Source: Chloroflexota bacterium (GTDB lineage Bacteria > Chloroflexota > UBA5177 > JANWHV01). From it: a stretch of 6,404 nt of DNA. The DNA is taken from assembly GCA_025450375.1 (NCBI GenBank), contig JANWHO010000281.1, positions 1-6,404 of the forward strand. The letters are read 5' to 3'. Shown here piece by piece: positions 1-5,089 of the stretch (its first letter is position 1; each line of letters opens with the position of its first letter). Below the pieces are notes generated by a model. It was given only the letters and a program-made list of their open reading frames with translations, made no database searches and had not been told where the DNA came from. The translations under genes and the position numbers were made by a program.

Positions 1-1641
1 ATCCTAACCGGCCGGCTTAAGCGGCTGGACTCTATTCGCCAGCAGGATGGGATCTCCGGCTTTCTCATGCGGATGGAGAGCGAGCACGATCAGTTCGGCG
101 CCGGTCACGCCAGCACCGCCATTTCGGCGGCGGTCGGGATGGCGGTTGCCCGGGATCTGCGCCATGAGGACAACGCGGTGGTGGCGATCCTCGGGGATGG
201 CGCCCTGACCGGCGGCCTGGCCTACGAGGGAATCAATAACGCGGGGCAACTGCAATCTCCGTTTATCGTGGTCCTGAACGATAACGCCATGTCGATCTCG
301 CCCAATGTCGGCGCCGTCGCGCATATTCTGGAGCGGGTACGCACCGACCCTCGGTATAGCGCCGCCAAGGGCGAGGTCGAGCACCTGCTCACCCGAATGC
401 CGATGGGAAACACCGCTCTGGGGGCGGCAAAGCGGTTCAAGCGGAGCGTGAAGGACTTCATGCTCTTTAATGTCTTCTGGGAGGAACTGGGTTTTATCTA
501 TCTGGGCCCAGTGGATGGTCACGACATTGGCCGTCTGCAACAGGTGTTCCGCCGCGCCCGCGGGGTGCGGGGCCCCGTCCTGGTCCATATCTACACGACC
601 AAGGGAAAGGGTTACGACCCAGCCGAGGCCGACAACTACAAGTTCCACAGCGTCTCCCCACCGGGAAGCGCCAAACCGGACGCTCCTAATTATGAGACCG
701 TGTTTGGCCGGACACTTATGTCAATTGCCGAACTCGACTCGTCGGTGGTGGCAATCACGGCGGGAATGTGCGGTGGGACCGGACTGACTGGGTTCGCCGA
801 GCGCTTCCCCGACCGCTTCTTTGACGTGGGGATCGCCGAAGCCCACGCGGTCACCTTCGCCGCTGGGCTCGCCACCCAGGGGATCAAGCCGGTGGCCGCT
901 ATCTACTCCACCTTTTTGCAACGCGCCTACGACCAGATCATTCACGATGTTTGCGCGCAAAACCTTCATGTCATTTTTGCCCTGGATCGGGCCGGATTGG
1001 TCGGCAATGACGGCCGTACCCACCAGGGGGTCTTCGACCTGAGCTATCTCCGCTCGATTCCCCACATGGTCCTGATGGCCCCCAAGGACGAGAACGAGTT
1101 GCGGCACATGCTGTTTACCGCGATCAATCACGATGGCCCAGTAGCCGTCCGCTACCCCCGCGGGGCGGGCCAGGGAGTGCCGCTAGACGAACCCTTGCAT
1201 GCCATCCCACTTGGAAAGGCCGAGATCGTCCGCGAGGGAAACGATGGGGCCATCGTGGCGATCGGCACTATCGTCAACGCCTGCCTTGAAGCGGCGGAGA
1301 TCCTGGCCGGTGAGGGAATCCAGGTGACGGTGGTGAACGCCAGGTTCGTCAAGCCGATCGACGAGGTGATTCTGGACGGCCTGGCCCGCCGATTCAACCA
1401 ACTGCTTACGGTGGAGGAGAATGTGACGGCGGGCGGCTTTGGCAGCGCGGTGAGCGAGGCGCTCGAACGCTTGGGCCATCCCGGTATCGCCGTTCATCGC
1501 CTGGGCATCCCGGATCGCTTCATCGATCACGCGACGCAAAATCAGCAACGGCTCGCACTGCGACTGGACGCGAATGGCATTGCTCAGGAGACGCGGGCCC
1601 GTTTGCGCACCCAGCAGCACATTTCCGCGGGTGGGCCGTAA
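1..1641 (+). CDS. dxs: 1-deoxy-D-xylulose-5-phosphate synthase, 5'-truncated by window edge
   Basis: This cytosolic enzyme condenses pyruvate and glyceraldehyde 3-phosphate to DXP, the first step of the MEP isoprenoid pathway and a precursor of thiamine and pyridoxal phosphate. Frame 1 is open from base 1 and begins with ILTGR, which aligns inside known DXS proteins, so about 90 N-terminal residues are missing on the left; the ATG at 67 is internal. Visible hallmarks are ESEHDQFGAGHAS, the thiamine-diphosphate motif GDGALTGG (about 199-222) ending in NDN (about 277-285), GPVDGHD, the HIYTTKGKGY stretch, and the transketolase pyrimidine-domain block DVGIAEAHAVTFAAG, whose Glu is the expected catalytic acid. 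STFLQRAYDQ, DRAGLVG-DGRTHQG and RYPRGAG follow, then a complete C-terminal domain with the GIPDRFIDH block. The stop is TAA at 1639-1641. Odd points are Ala where most DXS have Gln in AEQH, and Cys in MCGGTG where Pro is usual. No terminator hairpin is visible after the stop. Confidence 0.97.
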   Translation: MLTGRLKRLDSIRQQDGISGFLMRMESEHDQFGAGHASTAISAAVGMAVARDLRHEDNAVVAILGDGALTGGLAYEGINNAGQLQSPFIVVLNDNAMSISPNVGAVAHILERVRTDPRYSAAKGEVEHLLTRMPMGNTALGAAKRFKRSVKDFMLFNVFWEELGFIYLGPVDGHDIGRLQQVFRRARGVRGPVLVHIYTTKGKGYDPAEADNYKFHSVSPPGSAKPDAPNYETVFGRTLMSIAELDSSVVAITAGMCGGTGLTGFAERFPDRFFDVGIAEAHAVTFAAGLATQGIKPVAAIYSTFLQRAYDQIIHDVCAQNLHVIFALDRAGLVGNDGRTHQGVFDLSYLRSIPHMVLMAPKDENELRHMLFTAINHDGPVAVRYPRGAGQGVPLDEPLHAIPLGKAEIVREGNDGAIVAIGTIVNACLEAAEILAGEGIQVTVVNARFVKPIDEVILDGLARRFNQLLTVEENVTAGGFGSAVSEALERLGHPGIAVHRLGIPDRFIDHATQNQQRLALRLDANGIAQETRARLRTQQHISAGGP

Positions 1642-1750
1642 CCTTTTCTCTTCCCCTGGAATCCCGCCCGATCCGACCACTCCGCCGACCAAATGTTCGA
1701 AAGTAGCCTAACTTATCCTGTTGGGGGGTGCATTCTGCGCGCGGGCGGTG

Positions 1751-1794
1751 TAAAATGGTGGGGCAGTGGTAGCAGAGACCACGAAAGGGCCACC
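1751..1794 (+). promoter_or_regulatory. TAAAAT box followed by a two-part hairpin
   Basis: TAAAAT at 1751-1756 matches five of six bases of a sigma-70 -10 box, but no good -35 lies 16-18 bases upstream. Directly after it, GGTGG (1757-1761) can pair with CCACC (1790-1794), and inside this GTGGT (1766-1770) pairs with ACCAC (1778-1782) around a 7-base loop. The two stems are joined by an asymmetric internal loop of 4 and 7 bases. If the box is a promoter, transcription would start inside the structure rather than before it, so promoter and RNA hairpin may not both be real. The alternative is a DNA operator or chance in GC-rich DNA. Confidence 0.25.
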
Positions 1795-1937
1795 CTTCAT
1801 GCCGCGCCGCTTTACCTCAATACCCGGACAGAAGGATGCCGGTGCTCCCCGATCCGGGCAGACGCGCGCCTCAGGCAATCGCTCACATCTGGTGGTGATC
1901 CGCCCGGGGACCGTATTGCCCTCCCCACCGCATCGAG

Positions 1938-1950
1938 GTATGTGGCATAC
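1938..1950. repeat. Short inverted repeat GTATG-TGG-CATAC before the small gene
   Basis: A perfect 5-base inverted repeat with a 3-base centre ends 7 bases before the ATG at 1958. It could be a small operator or a hairpin covering the start region. A weak TTGCCC (1916-1921) lies 17 bases before TATGTG (1939-1944), so the repeat also overlaps a poor promoter match. The signal is short and chance is a real alternative. Confidence 0.2.
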
Positions 1951-1957
1951 GGATAGC

Positions 1958-2149
1958 ATGGACGATCCACTGTGCTTTACCTCGGTGGAGGACTGGCCGC
2001 AAGATCACGAGTTCGCCGCCCTGATCGACGGTGCTCTCCAGGGGAATAACTTCCTCCTGGCCGCCCAACTGGAAGAGGATCGGGCCTATTGCGGCCGCAT
2101 GCGAAGCCGATTGGAAGCCGAAGAAGTCCTCGACTCCCAGCCGGGATAG
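1958..2149 (+). CDS. Small hypothetical protein, 63 aa
   Basis: I do not recognise this protein. From ATG 1958 it reads MDDPLCFTSVEDW and ends at TAG 2147-2149. It is acidic, with Asp/Glu throughout, has two Cys (residues 6 and 49), no membrane segment and no signal peptide; the middle (about 20-60) is Ala/Leu/Glu/Arg-rich and likely helical. The start is uncertain. ATG 1958 has no Shine-Dalgarno site. ATG 1940 has GAGG only one base away, too close. ATG 1799, with AAAGGG about 9 bases upstream, would give a 117-aa protein, but the added part is Arg/Pro/Ser-rich and looks less protein-like. I chose 1958 because the composition becomes gene-like there. The gene converges on thyX with a 9-base gap, which argues weakly that both ends are real gene ends. 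It could also be a chance ORF. Confidence 0.5.
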   Translation: MDDPLCFTSVEDWPQDHEFAALIDGALQGNNFLLAAQLEEDRAYCGRMRSRLEAEEVLDSQPG

Positions 2150-2158
2150 CGGCCGCGC

Positions 2159-2944
2159 TCACACCTTGCTGTGCAGAACCTCCGTCGCCTGACTGCCGTC
2201 CGCCAGGGTCCGCAAGGTGAAGTCACCAAACATGTTGGGTGCTTCTCGCGACATCAGACGCAGCAGAGCCACGGCAAGGGTGCGAATCTCCGGCTCCGCG
2301 TCCTCACTCCCGCGTAGCTCGATGAAATGGCGGAGCGCCCTGCCATTGACGGTCACGAAAATCTTGGTCTCCGTGGCGTTCGGCAGTACGCTCCGCGCCG
2401 CCTGCCGTGCCGCTTTCCGGCGCGCGGTTGCCTTCAGCTCCGGCTGCTCAATTTTCAACTTCTCCACCAGCGCATCGGAGAGCGCGACATACGCCGCGCG
2501 GGCGGCCTCGATCGATTCCAGCCAAATGCCATGGAGATGAGGCTCCGCCGCGATGACCGCCGGTTCCACGAAGTCGGTTTCCGTCTCGTCCACGTAGCGC
2601 TGGCTCAACTGGCTGTAGGCCCAACCAGCCCTATGGCGCACCAGTTCATGGGTAAGGGAGCGCGAGACCCCCGTGATCAGGAAGGTCCACACCGCGTGTT
2701 CCAGGACGCTCCCGTGGCGCTGACGCATGATGTTGCCCAGATACTCGCCGTTGGTCCGCCGGCCCTGTTTGGCGCCGAATGCCATATAGCAGACCCTGCC
2801 CCCCATCTCGCTGAGGAGTTCGCCGCCCACTTCGCTATCCGTCTCCCAGGACGCACCGTGATAGTCGAGGAATCGCTGAACCTCGGTGTCATCCACCTGT
2901 TGGCGGCCAACCACATACACTGCCGGCTCGGTTACGATGGCCAT
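2159..2944 (-). CDS. thyX: Flavin-dependent thymidylate synthase ThyX
   Basis: ThyX makes dTMP from dUMP using FAD, NADPH and methylenetetrahydrofolate as carbon donor; it replaces ThyA and acts in the cytosol as a homotetramer. The 261-aa protein is of usual length. Landmarks are RQRHGSVLEH (about 74-83), FLITGVSRSLTHELVRHR (88-105), the signature RHR at 103-105 leading to SQRYV at 114-118, the RRKAARQAARSVLPNATET block (175-192), and LRHFIELRGSEDAEPEIR (204-221), the C-terminal part of the dUMP/FAD site. The start ATG (2942-2944) has GAGAGGA 7 bases upstream. Oddity: eight residues separate RHR from the signature Ser, whereas the classic motif is RHR-X7-S. The gene lies downstream of the propeller gene on the same strand with a 109-base gap, and converges with the small ORF. 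No terminator is visible after its TGA. Family assignment is firm. Confidence 0.97.
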   Translation of the reverse strand: MAIVTEPAVYVVGRQQVDDTEVQRFLDYHGASWETDSEVGGELLSEMGGRVCYMAFGAKQGRRTNGEYLGNIMRQRHGSVLEHAVWTFLITGVSRSLTHELVRHRAGWAYSQLSQRYVDETETDFVEPAVIAAEPHLHGIWLESIEAARAAYVALSDALVEKLKIEQPELKATARRKAARQAARSVLPNATETKIFVTVNGRALRHFIELRGSEDAEPEIRTLAVALLRLMSREAPNMFGDFTLRTLADGSQATEVLHSKV

Positions 2945-2951
2945 TCCCGTG

Positions 2952-2958
2952 TCCTCTC
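2952..2958 (-). promoter_or_regulatory. Ribosome binding site of thyX
   Basis: On the minus strand GAGAGGA lies 7 bases before the ATG at 2944. It supports that start; the ATG at 2960 overlapping this site is out of frame. Confidence 0.7.
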
Positions 2959-2993
2959 ATGCTCGCGGGCACACCCGCCCAGCGGCCCAGCCC

Positions 2994-2999
2994 ATGATA
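2994..2999 (-). promoter_or_regulatory. TATCAT, possible -10 box of thyX
   Basis: TATCAT (five of six matches to TATAAT) lies about 50 bases before the thyX start on the minus strand. No recognisable -35 is found 16-18 bases upstream (the hexamer there is TAGCGC). The same hexamer occurs before the ankyrin gene. If it is active, thyX has its own promoter and need not depend on the upstream propeller gene. Confidence 0.25.
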
Positions 3000-3053
3000 G
3001 CCCAAGGACGAGAGGCGCGCTATACGGTTATCGTGATTGGTGGATCGAGAGTT

Positions 3054-4193
3054 TCACGGCAGGCTGGGAACCGGAACCAGCCAGATCTGATTGGCGCCGC
3101 TCGCGGTGACCAGGAGCCGGTGGTGGCCGGCGGCCGCGATGCCAAGCGGCCCCGCCGGGGGACCGGCCACCGTGGCAAGTGAATACACGGTGGGCTGCAA
3201 TTGGGCCGGCGAATAGAGCAATATTTTGTTGTCCACCGCGTCGCTCACCAATGCCTGGCCATTGGCTAACGGCAGCACGCGAGGAGAGTGGAGCGTATCG
3301 CTGATCGCCAGCGGCCAACCCTCCTGGAGCTGCCAGCTAGCATTGAACAGATCGAGGCGCTGGTTCTGGCCGTCAACCACATACAGCAAACCCCCAGCCG
3401 CCGGGGCGACCGCCGTGGGCTGTTGGAACAGGAAGGTTTTTCCCTCGTCTGGAGAGGCGGTTTGCTGGTGAATCAAATTGAGACCGGCATCCAGGGTAAA
3501 GATCCCATCGGTGGCTGGGTCGGCCACGTACACCTGGCCCTGTGTATCAATCGCGATCCCGCGGGCATGGATGAACGGCACCGCCTTGGAACTGGTGGTG
3601 ACCACCTTCCCGGCCTTCGTGTATTCAATCACCAGGCCGGAATCGCTATCCAACACCAGCAAATGACCATCATGCGTAAAGGCAAGGCTGGCGGGTGACT
3701 GGAGCGGCCCCGCCGGCCCATTGAGGAATTGCCGGACCAGAGAGCCATGACTATTCAATACCGCGACTCGGTGGTTTCCCGTATCCGCGACGTAGTAGAG
3801 CCCATCCGATCCAAGAAGCGCCTCTTGCGGCGCCAGGAGCGTGGAGGCCGGATTGCCGCCGCCCAGCATGGTGGTGGGCGTAATCGGCATCCCCGCCGAC
3901 ACCGCTAGCTTCGGCATGGCGGCAGTTGGGAGGGCCTGGGGCGCGGCGGTACCGGCAGCCAGGGGGGAAGGGGCGGCGGTGCCGGAGGAATAGACGTGAG
4001 CCAGGACGAGGATTGACACCACGATCACCACGACTAATGCCGCGCTGGCTACAATCATCGGCGGCGACCAGAATGGAGGCTGGCCGCTGGGAGCCGGACC
4101 CCGGCTCGCCGGCGCTCGGCCCGCGGATCGTCCGAAGCCGCGCAGGATTCCCAAGAACGATTGATCGCGGAAGCGCGGCTTCCTTCCAGGCAT
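3054..4193 (-). CDS. Membrane-anchored NHL-repeat beta-propeller protein, 379 aa
   Basis: The order is a basic Pro-rich cytoplasmic tail (1-44), one hydrophobic helix (about 46-67, rich in Val, Ile, Leu), an Ala/Pro/Thr/Ser linker (about 70-110), then a repeat domain to the C-terminus. I count six blade-like repeats, beginning near 117, 164, 207, 254, 301 and 346. Typical NHL signatures are DGLYYVADTGNHRVAVLN (130-147), GHLLVLDSDSGLVIEY, GQVYVADPATDGIFTLD and LLYVVDGQNQRLDLF. By the positive-inside rule the propeller should lie outside the membrane, where it may bind protein, ligand or cell wall; the function is unknown. There is no catalytic motif. The start at ATG 4193 is chosen because AAGGAAGGA sits 7 bases upstream; an in-frame TTG at 4214 lies in that ribosome site. 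The architecture resembles the TM-plus-NHL sensor of PknD-like kinases, but there is no kinase domain. It is transcribed divergently from the ankyrin gene. Confidence 0.85.
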   Translation of the reverse strand: MPGRKPRFRDQSFLGILRGFGRSAGRAPASRGPAPSGQPPFWSPPMIVASAALVVVIVVSILVLAHVYSSGTAAPSPLAAGTAAPQALPTAAMPKLAVSAGMPITPTTMLGGGNPASTLLAPQEALLGSDGLYYVADTGNHRVAVLNSHGSLVRQFLNGPAGPLQSPASLAFTHDGHLLVLDSDSGLVIEYTKAGKVVTTSSKAVPFIHARGIAIDTQGQVYVADPATDGIFTLDAGLNLIHQQTASPDEGKTFLFQQPTAVAPAAGGLLYVVDGQNQRLDLFNASWQLQEGWPLAISDTLHSPRVLPLANGQALVSDAVDNKILLYSPAQLQPTVYSLATVAGPPAGPLGIAAAGHHRLLVTASGANQIWLVPVPSLP

Positions 4194-4200
4194 GAGATAG

Positions 4201-4209
4201 TCCTTCCTT
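4201..4209 (-). promoter_or_regulatory. Ribosome binding site deciding the propeller gene start
   Basis: AAGGAAGGA on the minus strand ends 7 bases before ATG 4193. It rules against the in-frame TTG at 4214, which overlaps the upstream side of this site and has no good site of its own. Confidence 0.75.
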
Positions 4210-4232
4210 CCCAAGTGCTCTTTTCACTCTCC

Positions 4233-4262
4233 AGTATGGCAGCGAGGGCAGCCCGCGCGCAA
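4233..4262 (-). promoter_or_regulatory. Candidate promoter of the propeller gene
   Basis: On the minus strand TTGCGC (4262-4257) is followed after 18 bases by CATACT (4238-4233), with TG one base upstream of the -10, so an extended -10 form TGC-CATACT. A start near 4226 would leave a leader of about 33 bases, including the strong ribosome site. The -10 matches four of six consensus bases. Confidence 0.4.
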
Positions 4263-4302
4263 CATAGCCGGAGCGCGCAATCCTGTTGGCAACATCGCCT
4301 GG
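4259..4302. repeat. Palindrome and short direct repeats in the divergent control region
   Basis: TGTTG-G-CAACA at 4284-4294 is a perfect palindrome with 5-base arms. GCAACAT followed by AGCC (4259-4269) recurs 30 bases on as GCAACAT-CGCC (4289-4299). GCGCGCAA also occurs twice, at 4255-4262 and 4273-4280. The cluster overlaps the -35 side of the propeller promoter candidate, and about 30 bases equals roughly three helical turns, as expected for a regulator binding two sites on one face. It could also be chance in a GC-rich spacer. Confidence 0.3.
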
Positions 4303-4362
4303 GAGCCCGCCACAAAACTCCGGTGCGCCCGATCAGATGACTGCGCACCCCACCGGATGCCC

Positions 4363-4368
4363 TATCAT
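4363..4368 (+). promoter_or_regulatory. TATCAT, candidate -10 box for the ankyrin-copCD unit
   Basis: TATCAT matches five of six bases of the sigma-70 -10 box and would place a start near 4375, giving a leader of about 30 bases before ATG 4406. An ATGACT at 4337-4342 resembles a -35, but the 20-base spacing is long, so only the -10 is reasonably supported. Confidence 0.35.
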
Positions 4369-4391
4369 GGAAGGCGTAGGGGAGCGATCCC

Positions 4392-4399
4392 GGAGGAGG
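4392..4399 (+). promoter_or_regulatory. Ribosome binding site deciding the ankyrin gene start
   Basis: GGAGGAGG lies 6 bases before ATG 4406, an ideal distance. The in-frame ATG at 4400 directly follows this site and is too close to use it, and the ATG at 4367 has no site. This fixes the start at 4406. Confidence 0.8.
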
Positions 4400-4405
4400 A
4401 TGGCG

Positions 4406-5080
4406 ATGAATAAGGCGGCGGCGGTATTTTCCGTTATCCAGCGTGGAGACACGGTCAGCCTGGAACGCTTGATCGCCGAGGATCCGGAGCTGGTACGGGC
4501 GACCAACTCCGCCGGCGTTTCGGCCCTGCTGTGGGCCGTGTATATGCGCCAACCCAACCTTGCGCGGCTGTTAGTGGATCACGGAGCTGAGGTGGATCTC
4601 TTCGCCGCCGCCGCCCTTGGCGATGCCGACCGCTTGCGCGCCATGACAGCTGCCCAACCGGATCTGATCGCTTCATTCAGCCCAGACGGCTGGACCGCCC
4701 TGGCGCTCTCCGCCCACTTCAACCAGGTAGAGGCAACGCAGGCACTCCTGGACCTCGGAGCCGACCTCCAGGCGCGTTCTCGGAATGAGAATGGGAATAC
4801 ACCGCTTCACGCCGCCCTCGCGGGCCAGAGCGCCGACACCGCTTCCCTTCTCTTGCGGGAAGGCGCTGACGTGAACGCCGCCGACGCGCGCGGCTGGACC
4901 CCCCTGCACCAGGCCGCCGCCAGCGGACGCCTTGATCTGGTTCAGTTGGTTCTCACCTACCGCCCGTTCGTGGATCCGGAGAACCAGGATGGCGCTACCC
5001 CGATCGCCTGTGCCCAAGCAGGCGGTCACCAGGAAATTGTCGAGCTGTTGCGCACGCACGGCGCTCCTATGGTGGGCTGA
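4406..5080 (+). CDS. Ankyrin-repeat protein, 224 aa
   Basis: Ankyrin repeats form a helix-loop-helix stack that binds other proteins; no enzymatic domain is present. After a short helical N-terminus (MNKAAAVFSVIQRGD) the repeats run to the end: about 37-64 (divergent, ending LLVDHGAEVD), 65-94 (degenerate, LFAAAALGDADRLRAM), 95-125 (GWTALALSAHFNQVEATQAL), 130-160 (GNTPLHAALAG, LLLREGADVNAAD), 163-193 (GWTPLHQAAASGRLDLVQLV) and 196-220 (GATPIACAQAGGHQEIVELL). Consensus TPLH is clear in repeats four and five. There is no signal peptide or membrane segment, so it is probably cytosolic. The start is set by GGAGGAGG 6 bases upstream. The stop (TGA 5078-5080) lies 9 bases before the copCD ATG, so the two are probably one transcript with coupled translation. 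The partner protein cannot be read from the sequence. Confidence 0.9.
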   Translation: MNKAAAVFSVIQRGDTVSLERLIAEDPELVRATNSAGVSALLWAVYMRQPNLARLLVDHGAEVDLFAAAALGDADRLRAMTAAQPDLIASFSPDGWTALALSAHFNQVEATQALLDLGADLQARSRNENGNTPLHAALAGQSADTASLLLREGADVNAADARGWTPLHQAAASGRLDLVQLVLTYRPFVDPENQDGATPIACAQAGGHQEIVELLRTHGAPMVG

Positions 5081-5089
5081 GCGAACCTA

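Larger units (their letters stand above)
1642..1957. other. Intergenic region after dxs, no convincing long gene
   Basis: This 316-base stretch has open frames on both strands, but their translations are rich in Arg, Pro, Gly and Ser and match no family I know. It starts with a pyrimidine run (CTTTTCTCTTCCCC) just after the dxs stop, but no GC-rich stem precedes it, so I do not call a terminator. It holds a TAAAAT box with a following hairpin (1751-1794) and a small inverted repeat (1938-1950), described separately. An in-frame upstream extension of the small gene to ATG 1799 cannot be excluded. Confidence 0.5.

Noticed and set aside
4..648. 214-aa open frame on the minus strand inside dxs
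   Set aside because: It lies opposite an intact and well-conserved dxs; the translation matches nothing and long antisense frames are common in GC-rich DNA.
1642..1660. Pyrimidine run after dxs as a terminator
   Set aside because: No GC-rich stem comes before it and the run is mixed C and T.
1741..1810. tRNA-like stretch (GGGGCAGTGGTAGC resembles a D-arm)
   Set aside because: No T-arm consensus at the right distance, no anticodon stem and no acceptor stem can be drawn.
1693..1956. 87-aa plus-strand and 83-aa minus-strand frames in the gap after dxs
   Set aside because: No ribosome site, no family resemblance and biased Gly/Arg/Pro composition; the gap is better described by its short regulatory-like elements.
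2327..3109. 260-aa open frame on the plus strand across thyX
   Set aside because: It covers nearly all of thyX in antisense and runs into the propeller gene; its translation is Arg/His/Pro-rich with no recognisable motif.
4194..4214. Longer propeller gene from TTG 4214
   Set aside because: The TTG codon overlaps the upstream edge of the strong AAGGAAGGA site that serves ATG 4193.
4286..4405. Longer ankyrin gene from TTG 4286 or ATG 4337, 4367 or 4400
   Set aside because: None has a properly spaced ribosome site; GGAGGAGG fits ATG 4406, and the added residues are not ankyrin-like.
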